Positions 1-10,373 are shown, numbered from the stretch's first letter. The stretch: 41,573 bases of DNA from Streptomyces sp. Ncost-T10-10d (GCF_900091955.1 NZ_FMDF01000169.1:1-41573), one strand, 5' to 3'. The notes: generated by a model from the sequence alone, not told the origin. Numbers and translations: made by a program.

Positions 1-1
1 G

Positions 2-583
<582 letters not shown>

Positions 584-597
584 GCCCATGGCTCACC

Positions 598-627
598 GAG
601 GGGGGCGGGGTGCGTCCCGTCCCCCTC
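598..627 (+). other. Stem-loop between atpD and atpC
   Basis: GAGGGGGGCGGG (598-609) pairs with CCCGTCCCCCTC (616-627) around a six-base loop, with one G-U pair. There is no T-tract, so it is more likely an intercistronic processing or attenuation hairpin than a full terminator. That would fit lower expression of the epsilon subunit relative to beta, but this is inference. Confidence 0.5.
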
Positions 628-694
628 ACCACGCCCCGTAGAATTGACCCAACACCCGGCATGAACGGCCGGGTGGTGACCCGAGGAGCCACCC

Positions 695-1069
695 TTGGCT
701 GCTGAGCTGCACGTCGAGCTGGTCGCCGCGGACCGCAGTGTCTGGTCCGGCGAGGCCACCCTGGTCGTCGCGCGCACCACGTCCGGCGACATCGGCGTCA
801 TGCCCGGTCACCAGCCGCTTCTGGGTGTGCTGGAATCGGGCCCGGTGACGATCCGTACGAGCGATGGCGGGACCGTGGTCGCCGCTGTGCACGGCGGTTT
901 CATCTCGTTCGCGGACGACAAGCTCTCGCTGCTCGCGGAGATCGCGGAGCTGGCGGACGAGATCGATGTCCAGCGCGCCGAGCGTGCGCTGGAGCGTGCG
1001 AAGTCGGACACGGACGCCGCCTCCGAGCGGCGCGCCGAAGTGCGACTGCGTGCGGTGGCGGTGCGCTAG
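695..1069 (+). CDS. atpC: ATP synthase F1 subunit epsilon
   Basis: Epsilon subunit of the F1Fo ATP synthase, part of the central stalk that rotates with gamma and can inhibit ATP hydrolysis. The 124-residue product starts at a TTG codon chosen because GAGGAG (683-688) lies at the right distance and the protein then begins MAAELHVELVAADRSVWSG, as the family does. The N-terminal beta-sandwich (about 1-88) contains the family signature GDIGVMPGHQPLL. A C-terminal helical hairpin follows (EIDVQRAERALERAKSD). Length is usual for actinobacteria. It is the last gene of the atp operon. Confidence 0.97.
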   Translation: MAAELHVELVAADRSVWSGEATLVVARTTSGDIGVMPGHQPLLGVLESGPVTIRTSDGGTVVAAVHGGFISFADDKLSLLAEIAELADEIDVQRAERALERAKSDTDAASERRAEVRLRAVAVR

Positions 1070-1210
1070 CGCACCGCGACAACGTAGCTTTACCCTCAGC
1101 CGCGGCCCGAGCTGGAGACCTCTCCAGACCGTGCCGCGGCTGAGGCGATGCAGGTGCAGGTGCGGTTCTGGCGGTATCCGTTACTCGACGACGCGAGGAG
1201 GTCGGTGGAG

Positions 1211-1657
1211 ATGTACCTCGCGCTGTGGGTGGGCGGGCTGGTCGTCGCACTGATCGCGGTTGGTCTCTTCGTCTTCGGTCTGCGCCGGCGGCTGATTCAG
1301 CGCTCCGGTGGGACCTTCGACTGCAGCCTGCGATGGAATGTGCCGGAGGAGCCCGATCTCTCGGGCAAGGGCTGGGTGTACGGGGTCGCCCGGTACAGCG
1401 GCGACCGTATCGACTGGTTCCGGGTCTTCTCGTATGCTCTCCGCCCACGCCGGGTCCTGGAGCGTTCCGCGATCGAGGTGGTCGCTCGTCGGCTGCCCGA
1501 GGGCGAGGAGGAACTGGCGCTCCTGTCCGACGCCGTGGTGCTCGGCTGTCTCCATCGTGGGACCCGCCTGGAGCTGGCCATGAGCGAGGACGCGCTGACC
1601 GGGTTCCTCGCCTGGCTGGAGGCGGCCCCGCCCGGGCAGAGGGTGAACGTGGCCTGA
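1211..1657 (+). CDS. DUF2550 family membrane protein
   Basis: 148-residue protein of the DUF2550 family, found next to atpC across actinobacteria; function unknown. One N-terminal transmembrane helix (LALWVGGLVVALIAVGLFVF, residues 3-22) is followed by RRR and a soluble domain with WNVPEEPDLSGKGWVYGVARY and a conserved region ending in ELAMSEDALTGFLAWLEA. The ATG at 1211 is preferred because GAGGAGG (1195-1201) is 9 bases upstream. A longer frame opens at 1148 but would place about 20 poorly conserved residues, including a TTA codon, ahead of the helix. The gene lies 141 bases after atpC and is probably read from the atp operon or from its own weak promoter. Confidence 0.88.
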   Translation: MYLALWVGGLVVALIAVGLFVFGLRRRLIQRSGGTFDCSLRWNVPEEPDLSGKGWVYGVARYSGDRIDWFRVFSYALRPRRVLERSAIEVVARRLPEGEEELALLSDAVVLGCLHRGTRLELAMSEDALTGFLAWLEAAPPGQRVNVA

Positions 1658-1697
1658 GCCCGAAGTCCGTTCGGCCCGTGTCGCAGTCGACGAAAAA

Positions 1698-1730
1698 CCG
1701 GGGAGACAGGGGGCGGACCTGTCTCCCCGG
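1698..1730 (-). terminator. Strong convergent terminator
   Basis: Perfect 13-bp inverted repeat CCGGGGAGACAGG (1698-1710) / CCTGTCTCCCCGG (1718-1730) with a 7-base loop. On the minus strand it is followed by TTTTT, a classical intrinsic terminator for the chitinase gene. It also lies just after the DUF2550 gene on the plus strand, so it probably works both ways. Confidence 0.88.
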
Positions 1731-1766
1731 CTGCTTTCCGGGGTTGTGCGCGGTACTGAGTGGGGG

Positions 1767-3644
<1,878 letters not shown>

Positions 3645-3754
3645 CGGTGCTCCTCGGGTGAGGTCCGGACAAACGGGGGTGGTCCGTGGACTGCAAACCC
3701 TGCGCCGCCCTGAGCACGCCTTGTCATGGCGCGCTCACCGCAGTGTGCTCGGTG

Positions 3755-3797
3755 AGATTAGGAAGGTCTGGACCAATCGTCAAGAGGTCCAGACCAA
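3755..3797 (-). promoter_or_regulatory. Chitinase promoter with paired DasR-type operator repeats
   Basis: On the minus strand, -35 TTGACG (3778-3783) and -10 TAATCT (3755-3760) are separated by exactly 17 bases. The repeat TTGGTCCAGACC (3765-3776) fills the spacer and a second copy, TTGGTCTGGACC (3786-3797), lies just upstream of the -35. Their period is 21 bp, two helical turns. Direct repeats of this form are known in Streptomyces chitinase promoters, and each unit resembles the DasR site (TGGTCTAGACCA). Confidence 0.9.
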
Positions 3798-3813
3798 AGT
3801 TCGGAGCTAAACC

Positions 3814-4464
3814 TCAGATGCCCAACTCCTGTGCAAGTACTGCCGCCTGGACCCGGCTGCGCAGGTCCAGCTTGCCCAGCAACCTGCTGACGTGCGTCTT
3901 GACGGTTGCCTCGGCCATCGAGAGCCGTACCGCGATCTCGGCATTCGACAGCCCCGCGCCGAGGCAGCCGAGCACCTCCCGCTCTCGCCGGGTGAGTGCA
4001 TGGAGTACCGCAGGGTCGGGCGCGTTCGCAGGCCGTACGGGAGTGGTCCCGGCGAACTCCGCGATCAGACGGCGCGTCACGGCCGGGGCGATCAGCCCCT
4101 CGCCGCGCGCCACCGTACGTACTGCTTCGAGCAGATCGTGCGCATCGGTGTTCTTCAGCAGAAAGCCCGCCGCTCCGGCCCGCAGTGCGCCGAAGACGTA
4201 CTCGTCCAGATCGAACGTCGTCAGCACCAGCACATCCGCGAGTTGTTCGGCCACCACCTGCCCGGTCGCCGAAACCCCGTCGAGACGCGGCATCTGAATA
4301 TCCATCAGCACCAGATCCGGCCGCAGTTCGCGGGCCAGGCGCACCACCTCCTCGCCGTCCCCGGCCTCGCCGACGACCTCGATGTCCGGCGCGCTGCGCA
4401 GAATGAGCACCAGCCCCGCACGGACGGCCGACTGGTCCTCGGCGACCACAACCCGAATCGTCAT
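3814..4464 (-). CDS. chiR: NarL/LuxR-family response regulator (ChiR-like)
   Basis: 216-residue response regulator. The receiver domain (about 1-120) has acidic residues E9/D10, phospho-acceptor D55 in VLMDIQMP, the Thr in VLVLTTFD and the Lys in GFLLKN. A C-terminal LuxR-type helix-turn-helix follows (LTRREREVLGCLGAGLSNAEIAVRLSMAEATVKTHVSRL, about 152-195). It overlaps the upstream kinase gene by four bases (ATGA), so the pair is translationally coupled. It lies 169 bases upstream of the chitinase promoter region in the same direction. In S. coelicolor the ChiS/ChiR pair beside chiC activates chitinase transcription; that assignment here rests on position and family. Confidence 0.88.
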   Translation of the reverse strand: MTIRVVVAEDQSAVRAGLVLILRSAPDIEVVGEAGDGEEVVRLARELRPDLVLMDIQMPRLDGVSATGQVVAEQLADVLVLTTFDLDEYVFGALRAGAAGFLLKNTDAHDLLEAVRTVARGEGLIAPAVTRRLIAEFAGTTPVRPANAPDPAVLHALTRREREVLGCLGAGLSNAEIAVRLSMAEATVKTHVSRLLGKLDLRSRVQAAVLAQELGI

Positions 4465-5720
4465 GCCCTCACGGTTCCTTCCTTCACGGGCAGTTCGGCC
4501 CGTACCCGCCAGATCTTCGTCCCGTCGCCGGCGCAGACCGGGCCCGCCTCGATCTCTCCGCCCAGCAGTGCCACCCGCTCCCGCATCCCCACCAGGCCGG
4601 CCCCCGACCCGGGTGCGCGCGGCCCGGGACGGTCGCCGAGCACACTGCTGACCTCCACGGTGAGCAATGGCCCGGCCCGCCCGAGCCGTACCACGACCGG
4701 GCCGGGCGCGGCATGCTTGAGCGCGTTCGTCAAGGATTCCTGGACGATCCGGAAGGTGGCCAGCTCGACCGGCGCGGGCAGCGGGCCCTGATCGCCGCGG
4801 CTGTCCTCGAAGGTGCAGGTCAGTCCGCTCGACGCGGCGTTCGTGCGGGTCTGCTCGACCAGTGCGTCCAGCGAGGCGAGCGTCGGCGAGGCGGTCGGCT
4901 CCGGGTTGGCGCCGCCGGTGCGGAGCAGCCCGATCAGCCGGCGCATCTCGGCGAGGCCGTCGACGCTGTTCTCCCGGATCACCGCCAGAGCCTCGCGCGA
5001 GGTGTCCGGGTCGTCGATGGAGAGGGCGGCGGTGGAGTGGATGGCGATCGCAGAGAGGTGGTTCGCCACCATGTCGTGCAGCTCACGGGCCATCCGGGTG
5101 CGTTCGGCGGTCACCGCCTGGGTGCGGTCCATCTCGGCCAGCAGCGCGGTCTGATCGGCGCGCAGCCTGGCGGTCTCGGCGGCGTCGCGGTGGTTGCGGA
5201 CGCTGACCCCGGTGATGGCGGGCCCGAACGAGACCACGCCGGTGATGACGCCGATGAGCAGCGCCTGGGGATTGCGGAACCACGCCAGGAACCCGATCGT
5301 GACCGCGACCGTGATCAGGAAGGTGGTCACCGGGATGCGGCGGGCGGCTGCCGGTGTCCCGTACAGCACGGCCGCGTACATCAGATCCGTGAACATCAGG
5401 ACCGTCGCCAGATTCCCGACCGTGAACTGGTCGGCGACCAGGGCGAGTGTGCCGATGACCAGCGCCGTCTGCGGGGCGGTCCGGCGGACCAGTTCGAGCA
5501 CCGAGACGACGGCGAGCGGCAGCAGGGAGAGCCAGGGGGCGACGAAGGTCCGGTTGCCCTGCGTGTGCAGCCCGAGCAGCCACAGGGAAAGACCGCCGCA
5601 GAGACCGATGGCAGCGATGAGCACGTCGTGGCGGTGCGGGCGGGCGTTGGGGAGCACCCCCCTATCCAACACGGCGGCTTCCCTGCGGACCTCCGTACCG
5701 GGGGCGAGGTACGAGTACAT
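4461..5720 (-). CDS. chiS: NarL-type sensor histidine kinase (ChiS-like)
   Basis: 419-residue membrane sensor kinase. An N-terminal block (about 32-170) holds five or six hydrophobic helices with no large extracytoplasmic loop, so the signal is probably sensed within or near the membrane. A coiled linker follows (AAETARLRADQTALLAEMDRTQ). The HisKA_3 dimerisation motif is ARELHDMVANHLSAIAIHS, with H215 the likely phosphorylated residue. The HATPase domain has the N-box LTNALKHA and the G-box GAGLVGMRERVALLGG. No clear ribosome site precedes the ATG, so the message may have a very short leader. It is divergent from the membrane protein gene at 5809. Confidence 0.88.
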   Translation of the reverse strand: MYSYLAPGTEVRREAAVLDRGVLPNARPHRHDVLIAAIGLCGGLSLWLLGLHTQGNRTFVAPWLSLLPLAVVSVLELVRRTAPQTALVIGTLALVADQFTVGNLATVLMFTDLMYAAVLYGTPAAARRIPVTTFLITVAVTIGFLAWFRNPQALLIGVITGVVSFGPAITGVSVRNHRDAAETARLRADQTALLAEMDRTQAVTAERTRMARELHDMVANHLSAIAIHSTAALSIDDPDTSREALAVIRENSVDGLAEMRRLIGLLRTGGANPEPTASPTLASLDALVEQTRTNAASSGLTCTFEDSRGDQGPLPAPVELATFRIVQESLTNALKHAAPGPVVVRLGRAGPLLTVEVSSVLGDRPGPRAPGSGAGLVGMRERVALLGGEIEAGPVCAGDGTKIWRVRAELPVKEGTVRA

Positions 5721-5808
5721 CGAAGTATGCAGTCACGGTTCGTCACTGGCGACGACGATCCCGGGCGCATCGGCCGGGAGGCTGGAGGGAACGGGAAGGA
5801 GAGGTGTC

Positions 5809-6351
5809 GTGATCGTCACGCTGATCGTGCTCTGCGAAGTCGCCTTCTGGGTGCTGCTGGCCGCGGGGCTCGCCCTGCGGTACCCGGCGAGGAGGCCGCG
5901 GCTGGGTGCGGCCGTGCTGCTGTGCGAGCCGCTGCTGGAGGTCGTGCTGCTGGTGGTGACGGCCATCGACCTGAAGAACGGGGCCGAGCCGGACTGGAAG
6001 CACGGTCTCGCGGCGGTCTACATCGGTTTCACGGTGGGGCTCGGCCACTCCACGATCCGCTGGGTCGACGCCCGGGTCGCCCACCGCTTCGCGGGCGGGC
6101 CGCCGCCGGTGAAGCCGCCCAAGTACGGCATGGAGCGCGCGGCGCACGAGTGGAAGGTCGCGGCGCGCTGGACGGTCGCGGCCGTGACGGCGCTGGCGTT
6201 GCTGCAGGCGGCGATCTGGTACGTGGGCGGGGACGGGGATGTGACGTCACTGCAGTCGTGGCAGCAGAAGATGCTGTTCGTGATCGGGATCAACGTGGTC
6301 ATCGCGGGGAGCTACACGGTGTTCCCGAAGCGGGAGGGGGCGGGGCGCTGA
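5809..6351 (+). CDS. Hypothetical four-helix integral membrane protein
   Basis: 180-residue protein; I do not recognise a functional family. The frame is open far upstream, but that part overlaps chiS on the other strand. GTG at 5809 is chosen because GAAGGAGAGG ends a few bases before it and the protein then starts with a hydrophobic helix (IVTLIVLCEVAFWVLLAAGLAL). Further helices are AAVLLCEPLLEVVLLVVTAI, a region around YIGFTVGLGHSTIRW, WTVAAVTALALLQAAIWYV and MLFVIGINVVIAGSYTVF. Between them is a basic cytoplasmic stretch (RFAGGPPPVKPPKYG). It is followed by a strong convergent terminator. Nothing in the context points to a role. Confidence 0.75.
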   Translation: MIVTLIVLCEVAFWVLLAAGLALRYPARRPRLGAAVLLCEPLLEVVLLVVTAIDLKNGAEPDWKHGLAAVYIGFTVGLGHSTIRWVDARVAHRFAGGPPPVKPPKYGMERAAHEWKVAARWTVAAVTALALLQAAIWYVGGDGDVTSLQSWQQKMLFVIGINVVIAGSYTVFPKREGAGR

Positions 6352-6356
6352 GAAGC

Positions 6357-6385
6357 CGGACGGGCTTGATCTTCAAGCCCGTCCG
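6357..6385. terminator. Convergent hairpin terminator
   Basis: CGGACGGGCTTG (6357-6368) and CAAGCCCGTCCG (6374-6385) form a perfect 12-bp stem with a 5-base loop, between the membrane protein gene and the adenosyltransferase gene that converge here. Hairpins with this GACGGGCTTG/CAAGCCCGTC core recur in Streptomyces genomes. Confidence 0.85.
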
Positions 6386-6405
6386 CCGTCTGAGGGCAAC
6401 AACCG

Positions 6406-6978
6406 CTACCGCTCGCCGCCAGGTACCCACAGCACGTCGCCGACCTCCTTGTTCGCCGTCCTCGCGAGGATGAACAGCAGGTCGGAGAGGCGGTTGAGAT
6501 ACGTCGCCGTCAGCGCGTTCATCACCTCGCCGTGCACCTCCAGGGCCGCCCACGTGGACCGCTCCGCACGCCGGACCACCGTGCACGCCTGGTGCAGCAG
6601 CGCCGCCCCGGGCGTACCGCCCGGCAGGATGAAGCTGCGCAGCTTCTCCAGCTGCTCCAGGAAGTGGTCGCAGTCCGCCTCCAGCTTGTCGACGTAACTC
6701 TGCTCGACCCGCAGCGGTGGATATTTCGGGTCCTCGACGACCGGTGTCGACAGATCCGCGCCCACGTCGAACAGGTCGTTCTGCACGCGGACGAGGACCT
6801 TCACGACCTCCTCGGAGAGCTGCCCGAGCGCGATCGCCGTACCGATGACGGCATTGGCCTCATTGGTGTCGGCGTACGCGGAGATCCGCAGATCGGTCTT
6901 GGCGGTCCGGCTCATGTCGCCGAGGGCGGTGGTGCCCTGATCGCCGGTGCGGGTGTAGATACGTGTCAGATGGACCAT
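6406..6978 (-). CDS. PduO-type cob(I)alamin adenosyltransferase
   Basis: ATP:cob(I)alamin adenosyltransferase (EC 2.5.1.17), 190 residues. It transfers the 5'-deoxyadenosyl group of ATP to reduced cobalamin, giving coenzyme B12 for enzymes such as methylmalonyl-CoA mutase. Diagnostic motifs are the N-terminal ATP-binding TRTGDQGTTALGD (residues 9-21), AYADTNEANAVIG (35-47), the central RRAERS and the C-terminal NRLSDLLFILAR. The length is normal for the single-domain PduO family. It lies 13 bases after the ABC permease gene in the same direction and may be co-transcribed with it. Functionally it belongs with the epimerase and MeaB genes 20 kb away. Confidence 0.95.
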   Translation of the reverse strand: MVHLTRIYTRTGDQGTTALGDMSRTAKTDLRISAYADTNEANAVIGTAIALGQLSEEVVKVLVRVQNDLFDVGADLSTPVVEDPKYPPLRVEQSYVDKLEADCDHFLEQLEKLRSFILPGGTPGAALLHQACTVVRRAERSTWAALEVHGEVMNALTATYLNRLSDLLFILARTANKEVGDVLWVPGGER

Positions 6979-6991
6979 GTGGCCAGCCTAG

Positions 6992-7750
6992 TTATGCACC
7001 GGCCCTGCGGAATACACGTGTGCCCACCGTCACGGCGAGTGCCGCGAAGCCGAGGGCGACCAGGACGCCGTACAGCATGGAGGCGGTGGCGTACCGACCG
7101 ATGTACGCGTCCCGGATCGCGTCCGCCGGATAGCGCAGCGGCATGAAGTGGGAGAGGACGTCCAACCAGCCGGGCGCGAGGGCCATCGGCAGCATCAGGC
7201 CCGACAGCAGCATCGACGGCATGGAGACCGAATTCACGATCGGGCCGAATTCCTGCGGCCGCTCGACCTTCAGCGCCATCGCGTACGAGAGGGAGCCGAG
7301 GGAGATGGTCAGCAGGGCGACGAACGCGAACCCGACGAGCACTCCGGCAAGCGGCGCCCGCAGACCCATGAGCAGCGCGGCAAGAACCAGCAGCACCGCC
7401 TGGAAGACGAACAGAGCGGCATCCCGCAGCACCCGGCCCAGCAGCAGCGCGAGGCGGCTGACGGGCGTGACGCGCATCCGTTCCACGACCCCGTAGTTCT
7501 TCTCGATGATGATCGAGAACCCCGAGAACAGGGCGCCGAACAAGCTGAGTTGAAGCAGCAGCCCCGGCACGAGCACCTGCCAGGAACTGCCGCGCGATCC
7601 CAAGGGCAGGTTGGTCAGGAGCGGTCCGAACAGCAGGAGGTAGAGCAGCGGCATCAGCACGCCGAAGAGGATCTGGAACCTGGAGCGCAGGGTCTGGCGG
7701 GCGTAGCGCCCGAAGATCAGCGCGGTGTCCTGCAGAAGCATGTCTCTCAA
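6992..7750 (-). CDS. ABC-2 type transporter permease
   Basis: 252-residue integral membrane subunit of an ABC exporter, ABC-2 (DrrB-like) family, with six predicted helices. Examples are FGVLMPLLYLLLFGPLL, LLLQLSLFGALFSGFSIII and the C-terminal GVLVALGFAALAVTVGTRVF. The conserved amphipathic segment EKNYGVVERMRVTPVSRLALLLGRVLRD follows the second helix, as in DrrB proteins. It starts 4 bases after the ATPase gene, so the two are co-transcribed and likely form one transporter. The divergent TetR regulator suggests that the exporter is induced by its substrate, perhaps a drug or lipid-like compound; the substrate cannot be read from the sequence. Confidence 0.92.
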   Translation of the reverse strand: MRDMLLQDTALIFGRYARQTLRSRFQILFGVLMPLLYLLLFGPLLTNLPLGSRGSSWQVLVPGLLLQLSLFGALFSGFSIIIEKNYGVVERMRVTPVSRLALLLGRVLRDAALFVFQAVLLVLAALLMGLRAPLAGVLVGFAFVALLTISLGSLSYAMALKVERPQEFGPIVNSVSMPSMLLSGLMLPMALAPGWLDVLSHFMPLRYPADAIRDAYIGRYATASMLYGVLVALGFAALAVTVGTRVFRRAGA

Positions 7751-7754
7751 CGTC

Positions 7755-8537
7755 CTATACGGCTACGGGGGTGGAGTCCACCGGCGCCGGGCCGCGGCCG
7801 GTGATGGCAAGGAACGTGTCCTGGAGGGTCGCGTCGATCGAGCCGCCGTGCGCCAGCTTCAGCGCGCTCGACGTGCCCTCGGCCACCACGACGCCCCTGT
7901 CGACGATCACGAGCCGGTCGGAGAGCACGTCCGCCTCGTCGAGGTAGTGCGTGGTCAGGAAGACCGTGGTGCCGTGCTCGTCGCGCAGTCGGCGGACCAG
8001 GTCCCAGAGGTCCGCCCGGCTCGCCGGGTCCAGACCCGTCGTCGGCTCGTCGAGGAACAGGACCCTGGGGCGGTGCGTGAGCCCCAGGGCGATGTCGAGG
8101 CGGCGCCGCTGGCCGCCGGAGAGCGCCGCGGTCCTGCGGTCCAGCAGGTCCGCCAGATCCAGGTCGCGTGCCAACTCCTCGGCACGCTCGATCGCTCGGG
8201 GCTTTGTCAGGCGGTAGAGCCGCCCTTGGGTGACCAGTTCCTCCCGCACGGTCACATTCGGGTCGACACCTCCGGACTGCGCCACGTAGCCGACGGCTCG
8301 ACGCACTCCGACGGGGTCGGCGGCCAGATCGCAGCCGGCCACGGTGGCCGCGCCGCCGGTGGGCGGCAGCAGGGTCGCGAGCATGCGCAGGGTCGTGGTC
8401 TTTCCGGCCCCGTTCGGGCCGAGGAAGCCGAGGATCTCGCCCGGCGCGACGGTCAGGTCGATGCCGCGCACCGCCTCGACCGGGCCGCGTTTCGTCTGGA
8501 AGGTACGGGCCAGACCGGCCGTACTGATGATGGTCAT
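7755..8537 (-). CDS. ABC transporter ATP-binding protein, DrrA family
   Basis: 260-residue ATPase of an ABC exporter. Walker A is GPNGAGKTT (about 39-47), the Q-loop lies in VAQSGG, the signature is LSGGQRRRLDIA, Walker B is RVLFLDEPTTGLDP and the switch His is in LTTHYLDEAD. The DrrA-like C-terminal part is short and ends near TVRDTFLAI-type sequence (TLQDTFLAITGRG). It pairs with the permease just downstream and is divergent from tetR, with a palindrome between the two starts. The ribosome site before the ATG is weak and the operator is within 20-60 bases, so translation may begin on a short leader. Confidence 0.94.
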   Translation of the reverse strand: MTIISTAGLARTFQTKRGPVEAVRGIDLTVAPGEILGFLGPNGAGKTTTLRMLATLLPPTGGAATVAGCDLAADPVGVRRAVGYVAQSGGVDPNVTVREELVTQGRLYRLTKPRAIERAEELARDLDLADLLDRRTAALSGGQRRRLDIALGLTHRPRVLFLDEPTTGLDPASRADLWDLVRRLRDEHGTTVFLTTHYLDEADVLSDRLVIVDRGVVVAEGTSSALKLAHGGSIDATLQDTFLAITGRGPAPVDSTPVAV

Positions 8538-8554
8538 GCGCCCAGAAAAACAGA

Positions 8555-8593
8555 GTGACTGAAATTTTGCAATGACACCAAAAATTCAGTCAC
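8555..8593. promoter_or_regulatory. Palindromic operator between tetR and ABC exporter
   Basis: GTGACTGAA (8555-8563) and TTCAGTCAC (8585-8593) are perfect 9-bp inverted arms. Flanking A/T runs extend the symmetry (ATTTT against AAAAA). The site is AT-rich against its surroundings and sits in the 90-base divergent promoter region. It is the likely binding site of the adjacent TetR protein, controlling both directions. Confidence 0.82.
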
Positions 8594-8627
8594 GCCAAAA
8601 TGAGCCCGCGCCGCCTACGATGTGGCC

Positions 8628-9269
8628 ATGGCAGAGGGGCTCAGGGAGCGAAAGAAGCGGCAGGCCAGACAGCACATCTCGGATGTGGCCACGGGGCTGT
8701 TCCTGGAGCGCGGGTTCGACGCGGTGACGATCGCCGAGGTCGCCGAGGCGGCCGATGTCTCCGTCAACACGGTCTACAACTACTTCCAGGCCAAGGAGGA
8801 CCTCTTCCTCGACCGGGCCAAGGGCGGCGTCGCCCGCCTCTCGCGCTTCGTACGCGCCCGCGACAAGGGCGAATCCGCGGCCGTCGCGGTGCTGCGCGAG
8901 CTGCGGGGCGAGGTGGAGGCGGTGTCGGCCCAGGTGGGCCTCATCGACGGCTACGACCGCTTCATGAAGGTCGTGGAGGGGGCGGCCGGGCTCCGGGCCC
9001 GGCTGTGGCACATGCAGCAGGAGAGCCTGGTGCTCCTTGAGGAGACCCTGCGCGAGGAGACCGGCGCGCCGCCGGACGACCCGCTGCCGTCGCTGATGGC
9101 CGGGCAGATCAACTGGGTCCACACCACCCTTCTGGCACTCATCGGGCGCGAGGTGATGGCCGGCCGTCCCCTCGACGAGGTCTCCCGCGAGGCCCTCGGC
9201 CTACTCGACGACATGGAGGACCTCTTGAGTGAGAAGGTCCTCAACTACGCCCTGCGCGGCGACGGGTGA
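8628..9269 (+). CDS. TetR family transcriptional regulator
   Basis: 213-residue one-component repressor. The N-terminal TetR DNA-binding domain (about 5-50) reads ARQHISDVATGLFLERGFDAVTIAEVAEAADVSVNTVYNYFQAKEDLF, with the helix-turn-helix at TIAEVAEAADVSVNTVYNYF. The C-terminal ligand and dimer domain is diverse, as usual. ATG 8628 is preferred over an in-frame GTG two codons earlier. The gene is divergent from the ABC exporter genes and shares a palindromic operator with them, so it most likely represses the exporter and itself. The ligand is unknown. Confidence 0.93.
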   Translation: MAEGLRERKKRQARQHISDVATGLFLERGFDAVTIAEVAEAADVSVNTVYNYFQAKEDLFLDRAKGGVARLSRFVRARDKGESAAVAVLRELRGEVEAVSAQVGLIDGYDRFMKVVEGAAGLRARLWHMQQESLVLLEETLREETGAPPDDPLPSLMAGQINWVHTTLLALIGREVMAGRPLDEVSREALGLLDDMEDLLSEKVLNYALRGDG

Positions 9270-9454
9270 GTCGTACGGGCACGCGAGTGCTGTCGGCGGT
9301 GTGATGTCCGTCATGTGAGACGTGACGCGCATCTCTTCGCGGTCACAGGGCCCCTCACGGGTACTAATCTCCGCCGGAGAGCATGTGAACAACCGTTAGG
9401 ACCGGCCGTGCAGGGACCAGCTGCAGAGGCGAACAGAAACCAAGGGGTGCAGAC

Positions 9455-10303
9455 GTGGCCAGGAAGCTCGCCGTCATCGGAGCCGGACTCATGGGATCCG
9501 GCATTGCGCAGGTCTCCGCCCAGGCGGGCTGGGACGTCGTGCTGCGTGATGTCACCGACGAGGCCCTGACCCGTGGTCGTGACGGCATCAAGGCCTCGTA
9601 CGACAAGTTCGTCTCCAAGGGGAAGCTGGAGGCGGCCGATGCCGATGCCGCGCTGGCCCGCATCATCACCACCACCGACCTCGACGCGGTTGCCGACGCG
9701 GATGTGGTCGTCGAGGCCGTCTTCGAGAAGCTCGAGGTCAAGCACGAGATCTTCCGGGCCCTCGACAAGATCGTCCGGGATGACGCCGTCCTCGCCTCCA
9801 ACACCTCCGCGATCCCGATCACCAAGATCGCGGCCGTGACGGAGCGCCCCGAGCGCGTCGTCGGTGTGCATTTCTTCTCGCCGGTCCCGATGATGCAGCT
9901 CTGCGAACTCGTGCGCGGCTACAAGACCAGTGACGAAACCCTCGCCACCGCACGGGAGTTCGCCGAGTCCGTCGGCAAGACCTGCATCGTCGTCAACCGT
10001 GACGTGGCCGGCTTCGTCACCACCCGGCTGATCTCGGCGCTCGTCGTCGAGGCCGCCAAGCTGTACGAGTCGGGCGTCGCCACGGCCGAGGACATCGACA
10101 TCGCCTGCAAGCTGGGCTTCGGGCACGCCATGGGGCCGCTGGCCACGGCGGACCTGACCGGTGTCGACATCCTGCTGCACGCCACGAGCAACATCTACAC
10201 CGAGTCCCAGGACGAGAAGTTCGCCGCTCCGGAGCTGATGCGCCGGATGGTGGATGCAGGTGACATCGGCCGCAAGAGCGGGCAGGGCTTCTACACGTAC
10301 TGA
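9455..10303 (+). CDS. 3-hydroxybutyryl-CoA dehydrogenase
   Basis: 282-residue NAD(P)-dependent dehydrogenase of the 3-hydroxyacyl-CoA family (EC 1.1.1.157 type), interconverting acetoacetyl-CoA and 3-hydroxybutyryl-CoA. The N-terminal Rossmann motif is VIGAGLMGSGIAQ (8-20). The catalytic region has SNTS (115-118), H139 in VGVHFFSPVPMMQLCELV and E151, the His-Glu dyad. The C-terminal helical domain includes LGFGHAMGPLATADLTGVD and ends GQGFYTY, typical of the family. GTG start with AAGGGG upstream. It is monocistronic, with a 185-base leader region after tetR. It may serve butyrate, polyhydroxybutyrate or ethylmalonyl-CoA metabolism together with the thiolase at 26.6 kb. Confidence 0.96.
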   Translation: MARKLAVIGAGLMGSGIAQVSAQAGWDVVLRDVTDEALTRGRDGIKASYDKFVSKGKLEAADADAALARIITTTDLDAVADADVVVEAVFEKLEVKHEIFRALDKIVRDDAVLASNTSAIPITKIAAVTERPERVVGVHFFSPVPMMQLCELVRGYKTSDETLATAREFAESVGKTCIVVNRDVAGFVTTRLISALVVEAAKLYESGVATAEDIDIACKLGFGHAMGPLATADLTGVDILLHATSNIYTESQDEKFAAPELMRRMVDAGDIGRKSGQGFYTY

Positions 10304-10324
10304 TCGTTTTTCGGACCTCCGGTT

Positions 10325-10373
10325 GCCTGATCTGTCGTCGGTCAGGCCGGGAGGCCCGGGGGGAGTCTCCCGG
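10325..10373 (+). terminator. Double stem-loop after the dehydrogenase gene
   Basis: Two adjacent hairpins: GCCTGA (10325-10330) / TCAGGC (10342-10347), and CCGGGAG (10347-10353) / CTCCCGG (10367-10373). They lie 20-70 bases after the stop. There is no T-tract after them, although a TTTTT run lies just before. Possible terminator; the rest of the 237-base gap to the STAS gene shows no clear promoter. Confidence 0.45.

Noticed and set aside
9315..9345. Imperfect symmetry GTGACGCG...CGCGGTCAC upstream of the dehydrogenase gene
   Set aside because: Arms need a one-base bulge and similar matches are expected by chance in GC-rich DNA; not supported enough to list as a site.
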